Source: Streptomyces sp. NBC_01471
Lineage (GTDB): Bacteria > Actinomycetota > Actinomycetes > Streptomycetales > Streptomycetaceae
NCBI RefSeq assembly: GCF_041438865.1
Contig: NZ_CP109450.1
Span: 6,822,001-6,886,000, forward strand
Reading direction: 5' to 3'
DNA length: 64,000 bases
A program made the translations under genes and the position numbers. The notes below the pieces were generated by a model. It was not told where the DNA came from. It worked only from the letters and a program-made list of their open reading frames with translations, and did not search any database. Positions 50,303 to 58,942 of the stretch are shown piece after piece. The first letter of the stretch is position 1. Each line of letters opens with the position of its first letter.

Positions 50303-51403
50303 GTGGCCACCGCAGCCGTTCCATCGCCGCAGGCGATCGACGCCATGCGCCGAGCCATCGCGCTCGCGGCGCGCGGACTCGGATCCACCAGCCCCAACCC
50401 CGTCGTCGGCTGCGTCATTCTCGACGCGTCGGGCGGGACGGCAGGCGAAGGCTTCCACCAGCGGGCCGGCGGTCCGCACGCCGAGGTCAACGCACTCGCG
50501 GCGGCAGGTGACAGAGCGCGCGGCGGCACCGCGTACGTCACGCTCGAACCCTGCAACCACACCGGCCGCACCGGACCCTGCTCCCAGGCACTCATCGACG
50601 CGGGTGTCGCCCGCGTGGTGTACGCGGTCGGAGATCCCAACCCGCAGGCCACCGGTGGCGCCGACACCCTGCGTGCGGCCGGGATCGCGGTGACGGCGGG
50701 CGTACTCGCCGCCGAGGCCGCAGCGGGCAACGCCGCCTGGCTCACCTCGGTGCGGCTCGGCCGCCCCCACGTGACCTGGAAGTACGCGGCGACGCTCGAC
50801 GGCCGCACCGCCGCGGCCGACGGGACGAGCCGCTGGATCACCTCGGCAGAGTCCCGCGCCGACGTCCACCGGCTGCGCGCCGAGTCCGACGCCGTCCTGG
50901 CCGGCTCGGGAACCCTGCGCGCCGACGACCCGCACCTCGCCGTCCGCGGCATCGAGGGCGCCACCCAGCCGCTGCGGGTGGTCCTGGACACCCGCGCCCG
51001 CTCCCTCACCCCCACCGCCCGGGTCCTGGACGACGCGGCACCGACGCTGGTCGTCGTCGGCGAGGGCGTCACCGCGCCCCCGCTCCCGGGGAGCGCCGAG
51101 GTGGCACACCTGCCGTACGACGGGACGGGCATCGCCGTCGGTGCCCTGCTCGCCGAGCTGTACGCGCGCGGTGTCCGCTCCGTGCTCCTCGAAGGGGGGC
51201 CGACGCTGGCCGGTTCCTTCGTCGCCGCGGGCGCCGTCGACCGGGTCGTCGGCTATCTCGCCCCTGTCCTCCTCGGCGCCGGCCCCGCGGCCCTCGCCGA
51301 CGCCGGAATCACCACCATCACCGACGCGTTGCGACTCGACGTCACCGAGACCGTCCGCATCGGCCCCGATCTGCGGATCACCGCCACCCCGAAGGAGCGC
51401 TGA
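50303..51403 (+). CDS. ribD: Bifunctional riboflavin deaminase/reductase
   Basis: Catalyses the second and third steps of riboflavin synthesis, 366 residues. The deaminase domain (residues 10-150) has SPNPVVGCVIL, GGPHAEVNAL and EPCNHTGRTGPC, giving the zinc His and Cys ligands with the proton-shuttle Glu. The reductase domain has RPHVTWKYAATLDGRTAAADGTSRWITS and LLEGGPTLAGSF. GTG 50303 follows GGAGGA; a longer frame from 50177 runs through the riboswitch platform. First gene of the riboswitch-controlled operon. Confidence 0.96.
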   Translation: MATAAVPSPQAIDAMRRAIALAARGLGSTSPNPVVGCVILDASGGTAGEGFHQRAGGPHAEVNALAAAGDRARGGTAYVTLEPCNHTGRTGPCSQALIDAGVARVVYAVGDPNPQATGGADTLRAAGIAVTAGVLAAEAAAGNAAWLTSVRLGRPHVTWKYAATLDGRTAAADGTSRWITSAESRADVHRLRAESDAVLAGSGTLRADDPHLAVRGIEGATQPLRVVLDTRARSLTPTARVLDDAAPTLVVVGEGVTAPPLPGSAEVAHLPYDGTGIAVGALLAELYARGVRSVLLEGGPTLAGSFVAAGAVDRVVGYLAPVLLGAGPAALADAGITTITDALRLDVTETVRIGPDLRITATPKER

Positions 51404-51408
51404 GCGCC

Positions 51409-52038
51409 GTGTTCACCGGAATCGTCGAAGAACTGGGTGAGGTCACCGCCGTCGAGAACCTCGGCGACGCCTCCCGCTTCCGCCTGCGCGGACCGGTCGT
51501 GACCAAGGACGCCAAGCACGGCGACTCCATCGCCGTGAACGGCGTCTGTCTCACCGTGGTCGACTCCGGCGGCGGAGAGTTCACCGCCGATGTCATGGCC
51601 GAGACACTCAACCGCTCCAGCCTCGGCGCGCTCGCCGTCGGCTCCCGGGTCAACCTCGAACGCCCCATGGCGCTCGGCGGCCGGCTCGGCGGACACCTCG
51701 TCCAGGGCCATGTGGACGGCACCGGCACGGTCGTCGAACGCAGGCCGTCCGACCACTGGGAGATCGTGAAGATCTCGCTCCCGGCGGACCTCTCCCGGTA
51801 CGTCGTGGAGAAGGGCTCCATCACCGTGGACGGGGTCAGCCTCACCGTCGTGGACGCCGGACCCGACTACTTCACCATCAGCCTCATCCCCACCACCCTC
51901 GCCATGACCACCCTCGGCATCAAGCAGGCGGGCGACCCCGTCAACCTCGAAGTGGACGTACTCGCCAAGTACGTCGAGCGGCTGCTCGGCGCGGACGGCA
52001 CCCGGGCCACACCCGAGACCGGAGGGCCGCTGAAGTGA
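51409..52038 (+). CDS. ribE: Riboflavin synthase alpha chain
   Basis: Dismutates two lumazines to riboflavin, 209 residues. The two lumazine-binding barrels are seen as internal repeats: MFTGIVEELGEV...GDSIAVNGVCLTVV and GHLVQGHVDGTGTVVE...KGSITVDGVSLTVVD. GTG 51409 starts 5 bases after the ribD stop, with GAAGGAG inside the ribD end. The C-terminus overlaps the ribM start by 4 bases. Confidence 0.96.
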   Translation: MFTGIVEELGEVTAVENLGDASRFRLRGPVVTKDAKHGDSIAVNGVCLTVVDSGGGEFTADVMAETLNRSSLGALAVGSRVNLERPMALGGRLGGHLVQGHVDGTGTVVERRPSDHWEIVKISLPADLSRYVVEKGSITVDGVSLTVVDAGPDYFTISLIPTTLAMTTLGIKQAGDPVNLEVDVLAKYVERLLGADGTRATPETGGPLK

Positions 52039-52688
52039 GCGCACTGACCTGGCTGAACACCGAGGCGTTCACCGTCGTCGGCCAGCACATCCTGTGGTCC
52101 GACATGACCGGCAACACCATCGGGCTGATCGCGCTCGCCCTCGGCTGGCGCCGCTCCATCCTGACCTGGCCCGCACAGTTGCTGTCCGGCGTCATCCTCG
52201 TCGCCGCGTACTCCTCCGCCCACCTCAGCGGCGGGGTCGGCAAACAGCTGCTGGTCATCGGGGTGGCCCTCTGGGGCTGGCGGGCGTGGACCCGGGGCAG
52301 GCAGCAGGCCCAGGACGGCAGCATCGCCGTGCGGTTCGCGACCTGGCGCGAGCGCGGGCTGCTGCTCGCGGGCGCCGCCGTCGGCACCGTCGCCGTCGCC
52401 GCTCTCTTCCTGGCCGTCCCCTCGCTCTCCTGGAGCCCGTGGGCCGACGCCTACATATTCGTCGGCACCCTGGTCGCGATGGTCGCCCAGGCGCGCGGTC
52501 TCGTCGAATTCTGGTTCGCGTGGCTGCTCGTCGACCTCGTCGGCGTCCCCCTCGCCTTCCACAGCGGCCTGGCCTTCTCCGGCCTGGTCTACGTGGTCTA
52601 CTTCGCGCTCGTCCTCTGGGGCCTGCGCGACTGGTGGCTCCGCTCCCGCAGGAGCGCCGAGCCCGCCCTGGAAGGAGCAGCAGCATGA
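52035..52688 (+). CDS. ribM: Riboflavin transporter RibM (PnuC-like)
   Basis: A 217-residue membrane protein of the PnuC superfamily with about six or seven helices: FTVVGQHILWSDMTGNTIGLIALALGWRR, ILTWPAQLLSGVILVAAYSS, LLVIGVALWGWRAW (the WxxW-like PnuC signature), LLLAGAAVGTVAVAALFLAV, and WFAWLLVDLVGVPLAFHSGLAFSGLVYVVYFALVLWGLRDW. In the riboflavin operon of Streptomyces and Corynebacterium this protein imports riboflavin and analogues such as roseoflavin. GTG 52035 and the stop both overlap neighbours by 4 bases. Confidence 0.93.
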   Translation: MSALTWLNTEAFTVVGQHILWSDMTGNTIGLIALALGWRRSILTWPAQLLSGVILVAAYSSAHLSGGVGKQLLVIGVALWGWRAWTRGRQQAQDGSIAVRFATWRERGLLLAGAAVGTVAVAALFLAVPSLSWSPWADAYIFVGTLVAMVAQARGLVEFWFAWLLVDLVGVPLAFHSGLAFSGLVYVVYFALVLWGLRDWWLRSRRSAEPALEGAAA

Positions 52689-53968
52689 CTGCCGAGCCCG
52701 TCTGGTACTCGACCGACAACGCCGAGGACCTCTCCCTCGACCCCGTGGAACAGGCCGTACGCGACATCGCGGCGGGCCGGCCCGTGGTGGTCGTCGACGA
52801 CGAGGACCGCGAGAACGAGGGCGACCTCGTCATCGCGGCCGAGAAGGCGACCCCCGAGATCGTCGCGTTCATGATGAGCGAGTGCCGGGGGCTGATCTGC
52901 GCACCCATGGAGGGCGACGAGCTGGCCCGGCTCGACCTCCCGCAGATGGTCGAGAACAACACCGAGTCGATGAAGACGGCCTTCACCGTCTCCGTCGACG
53001 CGAGTACCGCGCACGGGGTCACCACCGGCATCTCCGCCGCCGACCGCGCGACCACCCTGCGGCTGCTCGCCGACGGCCGGGCCGGCGCCGGGGACTTCGT
53101 GCGTCCCGGGCACGTCTTCCCGCTGCGGGCCAAGCCCGGCGGTGTGCTCGTACGCAACGGGCACACCGAGGCGGCCGTCGACCTCGCCCGGCTCGCCGGT
53201 CTGCGCCCGGCCGGCGCGATCGTCGAGATCGCGGGGGAGGACGGGGTGATGCTGCGGCTGCCCGAACTGGTCCCCTTCGCACGCAAGCACGGCCTCACGA
53301 TCATCTCCATCGAGGACCTGATCGCCTACCGCCGCAGCTCCGAACCGCGGGTCCGCCGCGAGGCGACCGTCCGCCTCCCCACCGCCTACGGCGAGTTCAC
53401 CGCGTACGGCTACCGCTCAGTCGCCGACGGCATCGAGCACGTCGCCCTGGTCCACGGGGAGATCGGGGACGGCGACGACGTCCTGGTGCGGATCCACTCC
53501 GAGTGCCTCACCGGCGACATCTTCCACTCGCTGCGCTGCGACTGCGGCCCCCAGCTGGAAGCCTCCATGGAGCGCATCACGACCGAGGGCCGCGGCGTCG
53601 TCGTCTACCTGCGCGGCCACGAGGGCCGCGGCATCGGACTGCTGTCCAAGCTGCGCGCCTACGAGCTCCAGGAGCGCGGCCGCGACACCCTGGACGCCAA
53701 CCTGGAACTGGGGCTGCCCGCCGACGCCCGTGACTACGGCGCCGGAGCGCAGATCCTGGCGGACCTCGGGGTGCACAGCCTGCGGCTGATGACCAACAAC
53801 CCGGAGAAGACCGCCGCCCTGGTCCGGCACGGGCTGGACGTCACCGGCCGGGAGGCCATGCCCGTCCAGGCGGGCGAGCACAACCTCCGGTACCTGCGCA
53901 CCAAGCGGGACCGGATGGGACACGACCTGCCCTGGCTGGAGACCGCGTCCGCCTGCGGCAACCAGTAG
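52685..53968 (+). CDS. ribBA: Bifunctional DHBP synthase / GTP cyclohydrolase II
   Basis: Supplies both precursors of lumazine, 427 residues. The N-terminal DHBP synthase has VDDEDRENEGDLVIAA, HGVTTGISAADRATT and FVRPGHVFPLRAKPGGVLVRNGHTEAAVDL. The C-terminal cyclohydrolase has the zinc Cys set C-x10-C-x-C in SECLTGDIFHSLRCDCGPQL, and RGHEGRGIGL for GTP binding. ATG 52685 overlaps ribM by 4 bases. Confidence 0.96.
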   Translation: MTAEPVWYSTDNAEDLSLDPVEQAVRDIAAGRPVVVVDDEDRENEGDLVIAAEKATPEIVAFMMSECRGLICAPMEGDELARLDLPQMVENNTESMKTAFTVSVDASTAHGVTTGISAADRATTLRLLADGRAGAGDFVRPGHVFPLRAKPGGVLVRNGHTEAAVDLARLAGLRPAGAIVEIAGEDGVMLRLPELVPFARKHGLTIISIEDLIAYRRSSEPRVRREATVRLPTAYGEFTAYGYRSVADGIEHVALVHGEIGDGDDVLVRIHSECLTGDIFHSLRCDCGPQLEASMERITTEGRGVVVYLRGHEGRGIGLLSKLRAYELQERGRDTLDANLELGLPADARDYGAGAQILADLGVHSLRLMTNNPEKTAALVRHGLDVTGREAMPVQAGEHNLRYLRTKRDRMGHDLPWLETASACGNQ

Positions 53969-54021
53969 AACCGGACCAACGACAGGACCAGCCGGTCCGA
54001 GAAGCACGAGGAGAGACAGAC

Positions 54022-54507
54022 ATGAGCGGCAAGGGCGCACCCGAACTCACCGTGAAGAACTGCGGCGACCTGCGCGTGGCCGTCATCGCGGCCCAGTGGC
54101 ACGAGAAGGTCATGGACGGCCTCGTCGACGGTGCGCTGCGCGCCCTGGGCGAGCTGGGCATCGACGAACCGACCCTGCTGCGGGTCCCTGGCAGCTTCGA
54201 ACTCCCGGTGGTCGCCAAGGTCCTCGCGGGCCGCGGCTACGACGCGATCGTCGCTCTCGGCGTGGTCATCAGGGGCGGCACCCCGCACTTCGACTACGTC
54301 TGCCAGGGCGTCACGGGCGGCCTCACCCAGGTCTCGGTCGAGACCGGCGTCCCGATCGGCTTCGGCGTGCTGACCTGCGACACCGAGGAGCAGGCGCTCG
54401 ACCGGGCCGGCATCGAGGGCTCCAACGAGGACAAGGGGCACGAAGCGGTCACCGCGGCCGTCGCCACCGCGACCACACTGCGCACGGTCAGCGAACCCTG
54501 GCGCTGA
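54022..54507 (+). CDS. ribH: 6,7-dimethyl-8-ribityllumazine synthase
   Basis: Condenses the two riboflavin precursors, 161 residues. Motifs VIAAQWHEKVMDGLVDGAL, VPGSFELPVVAKVLA, ALGVVIRGGTPHFDYVCQGVTGGL (catalytic His in the HFDYV loop) and PIGFGVLTCDTEEQALDRAG are complete. ATG 54022 with GGAGAG upstream. Last gene of the riboflavin operon; hisE follows after 34 bases. Confidence 0.97.
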   Translation: MSGKGAPELTVKNCGDLRVAVIAAQWHEKVMDGLVDGALRALGELGIDEPTLLRVPGSFELPVVAKVLAGRGYDAIVALGVVIRGGTPHFDYVCQGVTGGLTQVSVETGVPIGFGVLTCDTEEQALDRAGIEGSNEDKGHEAVTAAVATATTLRTVSEPWR

Positions 54508-54541
54508 GTGGAGACCGCGACCCCGTACTCTTAGCAGCATC

Positions 54542-54814
54542 ATGGCGAACAAAACCTTCGAAGAGCTCTTCTCCGAGCTCCAGCTCAAGGCCGCCAACGG
54601 CGACCCCTCCACCTCCCGTACCGCCGAACTGGTGGGCAAGGGCGTGCATGCCATCGGCAAGAAGGTCGTCGAGGAGGCAGCCGAGGTGTGGATGGCAGCC
54701 GAGCACGAGGGCAAGGAAGCCGCCGCCGAGGAGATCTCGCAGCTGCTGTACCACGTCCAGGTGATGATGGTCGCCCGCGGGATCTCACTCGACGACGTCT
54801 ACGCCCATCTCTGA
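54542..54814 (+). CDS. hisE: Phosphoribosyl-ATP pyrophosphatase
   Basis: Second step of histidine synthesis, 90 residues. The all-alpha NTP-pyrophosphatase metal residues are in IGKKVVEEAAEVWMAAEHEGKEAAAEEISQLLYHVQVMMVARG, with the EExxE and ExxxD spacing. The start ATG 54542 is only 34 bases after ribH, so it may be partly co-transcribed with the riboflavin genes; both pathways use phosphoribosyl chemistry. Confidence 0.95.
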   Translation: MANKTFEELFSELQLKAANGDPSTSRTAELVGKGVHAIGKKVVEEAAEVWMAAEHEGKEAAAEEISQLLYHVQVMMVARGISLDDVYAHL

Positions 54815-54914
54815 GCAACCGCCGCACGCCCCGTGCTCTTCCGCACGGCCGGCACGCTCTCCGTACCGCCAGACATCCAGCACCCCGCCACTCCGCACGA
54901 AGGAAGCCGACCTC

Positions 54915-55763
54915 ATGCTGCGCATCGCCGTCCCCAACAAGGGTTCTCTCTCCGGGCCTGCGATGGCGATGCTCCATGAGGCCGGCTACCAGCAGCGCAA
55001 GGAGTCCAAGGAACTCGTCCTCGTCGACCCGGAGAACCAGGTCGAGTTCTTCTACCTCCGCCCGCGCGACATCGCGATCTACGTCAGCTCCGGCAAGCTC
55101 GACATCGGCATCACCGGCCGCGACCTGCTGCTGGACTCCGGCGCCGAGGCGGAGGAGATCCTCCAGCTCGGCTTCGCCCGCTCGACCTTCCGGTACGCCA
55201 CCAAGCCCGGCACCGCGAAGGGGCCGGAGGACTTCGGCGGCATGACGATCGCGACCTCGTACGAGGGAATCGTCGCCAAGGCGCTCGCCGACCAGGGCGT
55301 CGACGCCTCCGTCGTCCACCTCGACGGCGCCGTCGAGACGGCCATCGAGCTGGGTGTCGCCCAGGTCATCGCGGACGTCGTGGAGACCGGCACCTCGCTG
55401 CGGAACGCCGGACTCGAAGTCATCGGCGAGCCGATCATGAAGTCCGAGGCCGTCGTCATCCGCCGGATCGGCGCCGATGCCGACGAGCCCAAGGTGCAGC
55501 AGTTCCTGCGCCGCCTCCAGGGCGTCCTGGTGGCACGGAGCTACGTGATGATGGACTACGACTGCCGGGTCGAGTACCTGGAGCAGGCCGTGGCCCTCAC
55601 CCCCGGCCTGGAGTCGCCGACCATCTCCCCGCTGCACCACGAGGGGTGGGTCGCCGTCCGCTCGATGGTCGCGGCCAAGGAGGCCCAGCGGATCATGGAC
55701 GACCTCTACGCACTCGGCGCCCGCGCAATCCTCACCACGGCCATCCACGCCTGCCGTCTCTGA
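54915..55763 (+). CDS. hisG: ATP phosphoribosyltransferase
   Basis: First committed step of histidine synthesis, feedback-inhibited by histidine. A 282-residue long-form HisG: the catalytic part has MLRIAVPNKGSLSGPAM, LDIGITGRDLLLDSG and the PRPP loop DGAVETAIELGVAQVIADVVETGTSLRNAGL; the C-terminal regulatory domain (about residues 210-282, DYDCRVEYLEQAVALTPGLESPTISPL...GWVAVRSMV) binds histidine, so no HisZ is needed. ATG 54915 has GAAGG upstream. Pair with hisE. Confidence 0.97.
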   Translation: MLRIAVPNKGSLSGPAMAMLHEAGYQQRKESKELVLVDPENQVEFFYLRPRDIAIYVSSGKLDIGITGRDLLLDSGAEAEEILQLGFARSTFRYATKPGTAKGPEDFGGMTIATSYEGIVAKALADQGVDASVVHLDGAVETAIELGVAQVIADVVETGTSLRNAGLEVIGEPIMKSEAVVIRRIGADADEPKVQQFLRRLQGVLVARSYVMMDYDCRVEYLEQAVALTPGLESPTISPLHHEGWVAVRSMVAAKEAQRIMDDLYALGARAILTTAIHACRL

Positions 55764-55786
55764 CCAGCACGAAGGACGCACGGAAC

Positions 55787-56254
55787 ATGACCGCCCCCGA
55801 ACACCCGGCCCTCCCGGTCACCTTCAGGCCGACCCGTACCAGGGTGGTGCTGCTGAGCGTGGGGACGGCCATGTTCGTCGTCCTCACCGTCGTCTCCCTG
55901 ATGCTGGAGACCCTGACCCCGGGTGAGCGCGTCTCGTTCATCTTCACCGCGGCGGTCTTCTTCGGGGTGCTGGCGCTGCTCAGCCGCCCCAAGGTCATCG
56001 CGGACGAGGACGGCGTCACCGTCGTCAATCTCACATCCAGGCGCCGGCTGGCCTGGCCGGAGATCCTGCACGTCAATCTGCGCCCCGGTGACGCCTGGGT
56101 CTTCCTCGACCTCAGCGACGGCACCAGCCTCCCCGCCCTCGGTATCCAGCCCGGTATCGGCAAGGCCCAGGCCATCCGCGACGCCCGCGCCCTGCGCGCC
56201 CTCGCCGACGCACGGGGCCCCGCCGCCACCGAGCGGAGTACGCCGGAGGGGTAG
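55787..56254 (+). CDS. PH domain-containing membrane protein
   Basis: A 155-residue protein with two hydrophobic segments (VVLLSVGTAMFVVLTVVSLML and VSFIFTAAVFFGVLALLS) followed by a bacterial PH-like domain (IADEDGVTVVNLTSRRRLAWPEILHVNLRPGDAWVFLDLSDGTSLPALGIQ). ATG 55787 is 23 bases after hisG with GAAGGA upstream, so it is probably the last gene of the hisE-hisG transcript. Members of this group are common in actinobacteria without an assigned function. Confidence 0.85.
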   Translation: MTAPEHPALPVTFRPTRTRVVLLSVGTAMFVVLTVVSLMLETLTPGERVSFIFTAAVFFGVLALLSRPKVIADEDGVTVVNLTSRRRLAWPEILHVNLRPGDAWVFLDLSDGTSLPALGIQPGIGKAQAIRDARALRALADARGPAATERSTPEG

Positions 56255-56323
56255 CGCGGCCCGCCCGCCGGACGGGTGCGGCGGCTGAGCCACTGACGCA
56301 TCGGGCCGCTGTTTGATTACTCT

Positions 56324-56352
56324 GGGGCGGGGCGCCAGGTGCGCCCCGCCCC
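56324..56352 (+). terminator. Strong hairpin after the his-PH genes
   Basis: Perfect 12-bp stem: GGGGCGGGGCGC at 56324-56335 and GCGCCCCGCCCC at 56341-56352, 5-base loop. Confidence 0.85.
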
Positions 56353-56469
56353 GCATCCTGTGACCCCCGTGGTCCGCGGGGCACCCCTGCGACATGAGGA
56401 GTGATTCCTTCCAGCAATGGACGGATCATCCGGTAGTACGTGCGCCGCCCCCCTCCTGGAGGCGGCGGC

Positions 56470-57813
56470 ATGACCATTCCCCTTCTGCTCCTCGGAGCGG
56501 CCTTCCTTCTGATCCTCGCCAACGGATTCTTCGTCGCGGCCGAATTCGGCCTCGTCACCGTGGAGCGGCCGGACGCCGAACGCGCCGCCGCCGACGGCGA
56601 CCGGCGGGCCCGCACCGTCGTGCGGGCCCTGCGGGAACTCTCCTTCCAGCTCTCCGGCACCCAGCTCGGCATCACCATCACCTCGCTGGTGGTCGGCATG
56701 CTCGCCGAGCCCGCGCTGGCGCAGCTGCTCGCCGGACCGCTCACCGCCACCGGACTGCCCGAAGGGGCCGTGTCCGGGATCAGCGTGGTGCTCGGCATGA
56801 TGCTCGCCGCCGCCGTGCAGATGGTGCTCGGCGAACTGGTCCCGAAGAACTGGGCGGTGTCCAGGCCGCTCCAGGTGGCCGGCTTCGTCGCCGGTCCCCA
56901 GCACCTCTTCTCGACCGCCTTCCGGCCGGTGATCACGCTGCTGAACACCGTCGCCAACCGGCTGGTCCGGGCGCTCGGTGTCGAGCCCGCCGACGAACTG
57001 GCCTCGGCCCGCACCCCCGGCGAACTCGTCTCGCTGGCCCGCCACTCGGCACAGGCCGGCACGCTGGAACAGGACACCGCGGATCTCTTCGTACGGACCC
57101 TCTCGCTGGCCGGACTCACCGCCCAGCACGTCATGACCCCCCGGGTGAAGGTCAGCGCACTCCAGTCGTCGGCGACGGCGGCCGACGTACTGAACCTCAC
57201 CCGTGCCACCGGCCTCTCCCGCTTCCCCGTCTACCGGGAGCGCATCGACGAGGTCGTCGGCATGGTCCATCTGAAGGACGCACTGGCCGTGGCGGTCCAG
57301 GACAGGCACCGGACCTCGGTGGGACGGGTCGCCGTCGCACCGCTCCTGGTGCCCGAGACCCTGCCCGTGCAGCAGCTCCTGGAGCGGCTGCGCACCGAGC
57401 AGCCGATCGCGGTGGTGGTGGACGAGTACGGCGGCACCGCCGGAGTCGTCACCCTGGAGGACATCATCGAGGAGCTGGTCGGGGAGGTCAGGGACGAGCA
57501 CGACGGCGCCGACGCCGACCGCCCCGAGCTGTCCCCGGCCCCCGCCGAGGACGGAAACCCCGCCTGGGAGGCCGACGGCAGCTGCCGGGTCCTCACCCTG
57601 CGGCGGATAGGTCTTGAGGTCCCCGAGGGCCCGTACGAGACCGTCGCCGGCCTCGTCGCCGACCTGCTGGGACGCATCCCCGCCCCCGGTGACCGGGCCG
57701 AACTGCCCGGCTGGCGGCTCTCGGTCCGCAGGGTCGAGCGCTACCGCGCCGAGAGGGTGCGGCTCGTCCGCACCGCCGAGGTGCCCGCCCCGGTCATGGA
57801 GGGTGTGCGATGA
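56470..57813 (+). CDS. CNNM/CBS-domain membrane protein (HlyC/CorC family), first copy
   Basis: A 447-residue protein with an N-terminal CNNM membrane domain (LLLLGAAFLLILANGFFVAAEFGLV, then ISVVLGMMLAAAVQMVLGELVPKN with the conserved ELxPK), a CBS pair at about residues 205-340 (VMTPRVKVSALQ and AVVVDEYGGTAGVVTLEDIIEELVGEVRDE) and a C-terminal CorC/HlyC transporter-associated domain. Family members affect magnesium or cobalt efflux rather than acting as hemolysins. ATG 56470 has GGAGG 8 bases upstream. Coupled by ATGA to the second copy. Confidence 0.93.
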   Translation: MTIPLLLLGAAFLLILANGFFVAAEFGLVTVERPDAERAAADGDRRARTVVRALRELSFQLSGTQLGITITSLVVGMLAEPALAQLLAGPLTATGLPEGAVSGISVVLGMMLAAAVQMVLGELVPKNWAVSRPLQVAGFVAGPQHLFSTAFRPVITLLNTVANRLVRALGVEPADELASARTPGELVSLARHSAQAGTLEQDTADLFVRTLSLAGLTAQHVMTPRVKVSALQSSATAADVLNLTRATGLSRFPVYRERIDEVVGMVHLKDALAVAVQDRHRTSVGRVAVAPLLVPETLPVQQLLERLRTEQPIAVVVDEYGGTAGVVTLEDIIEELVGEVRDEHDGADADRPELSPAPAEDGNPAWEADGSCRVLTLRRIGLEVPEGPYETVAGLVADLLGRIPAPGDRAELPGWRLSVRRVERYRAERVRLVRTAEVPAPVMEGVR

Positions 57814-58910
57814 GCTTCCTCCAGCTCCTCTTCGCCGCCGCCCTGGTGCTCGCCAACGGCTTCTTCGTCGGCGCCGAGTTCGCACTCGTCTCGGTACGCC
57901 GCAGCCAGGTCGAGCCACTGGCCGCCGAGGGCTCCGCACGGGCCCGCAAGGTGCTGTACGGCCTGGAGAACCTGCCGCGGATGATGGCGGCCGCGCAGTT
58001 CGGCATCACCGTCTGCTCGCTCACGCTGGGCGCCGTCGCCGAACCGACCGTCGCCCACCTGCTCGAACCGGTCTTCCAGGCGGTCCGGCTGCCCGGCGGT
58101 CTCGTCCATCCGCTGGGGTACGCGATCGCCCTCGCCCTCGTGGTCTCGCTGCACCTGGTCATCGGCGAGATGGTCCCGAAGAACCTCGCCATGGCCGCAC
58201 CCGAGAAGACCGCCCTGTGGCTCAGCCCCGGTCTTGTCGGCTTCGCCCGGCTCTGCCGCCCGGTGACCGTCGCGCTCGGGGCCTGCGCCCGGCTGGTGCT
58301 GAAGGCCTTCGGCGTCGAGCCCAAGGACGAGGTCGAGGCGGTCTTCACCAGTGAGCAGCTGAACCGGCTCGTCGAGGACTCGGGCCAGGCCGGTCTGCTG
58401 GACTCCGAGGCGCAGGAGCGCCTGGAGGACGCGCTGGAACTGGGCAGCAGGCCGATCGCGGACGTGCTGATCGCCCGCGCCGACCTGATCACGGTCGCCC
58501 CCTCGGTCACGCCCCTGCGGATCGAGGAGCTGACCGTGCGCACCGGCTACTCGCGCTTCCCCGTCTGCGCGGACAGCGGCGCCTTCATGGGCTATCTGCA
58601 CGTCAAGGACGTGCTCGACCTGGAGGACCGGGAACGCGCCGTCCCTCAGCAGGTCTGGCGCCCGATGGCGACGCTCCGCGCGGAGCTGCCCCTCGACGAC
58701 GCGCTGACCGTGATGCGGCGCGCGGCCACCCATCTGGCCCAGGTCGCCGACGCATCGGGGAAGGTGCTCGGTCTGGTGGCGCTGGAGGACGTGCTGGAGA
58801 AGCTGGTCGGTGAGGTACGGGACCCGGCGCACCGGGAAGCCCCGGCACCCCGGGTGACGCGGGTGTCCGAGCCGCGCACGGACCGCACCGAACAGGCGCT
58901 GGCGGGGTAG
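57810..58910 (+). CDS. CNNM/CBS-domain membrane protein, second copy
   Basis: A 366-residue paralogue lacking the C-terminal CorC domain. CNNM helices: FLQLLFAAALVLANGFFVGAEFALVSVRRSQ, and VVSLHLVIGEMVPKNLAMA. CBS pair around residues 215-330 (ADVLIARADLITVAPSVTPL and HLAQVADASGKVLGLVALEDVLEKLVGEVRD). ATG 57810 overlaps the first copy by 4 bases. The two unequal copies probably form a heteromeric ion transporter or sensor. Confidence 0.92.
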   Translation: MSFLQLLFAAALVLANGFFVGAEFALVSVRRSQVEPLAAEGSARARKVLYGLENLPRMMAAAQFGITVCSLTLGAVAEPTVAHLLEPVFQAVRLPGGLVHPLGYAIALALVVSLHLVIGEMVPKNLAMAAPEKTALWLSPGLVGFARLCRPVTVALGACARLVLKAFGVEPKDEVEAVFTSEQLNRLVEDSGQAGLLDSEAQERLEDALELGSRPIADVLIARADLITVAPSVTPLRIEELTVRTGYSRFPVCADSGAFMGYLHVKDVLDLEDRERAVPQQVWRPMATLRAELPLDDALTVMRRAATHLAQVADASGKVLGLVALEDVLEKLVGEVRDPAHREAPAPRVTRVSEPRTDRTEQALAG

Positions 58911-58942
58911 TCCCGGGCCCGTGCCTCCTGGGCGGGGACCGG

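Noticed and set aside
47234..51109. Open frame of nearly 1300 codons on the minus strand
   Set aside because: It runs through the MFS gene in another frame and opposite ROK, the riboswitch and ribD; composition is that of a shadow.
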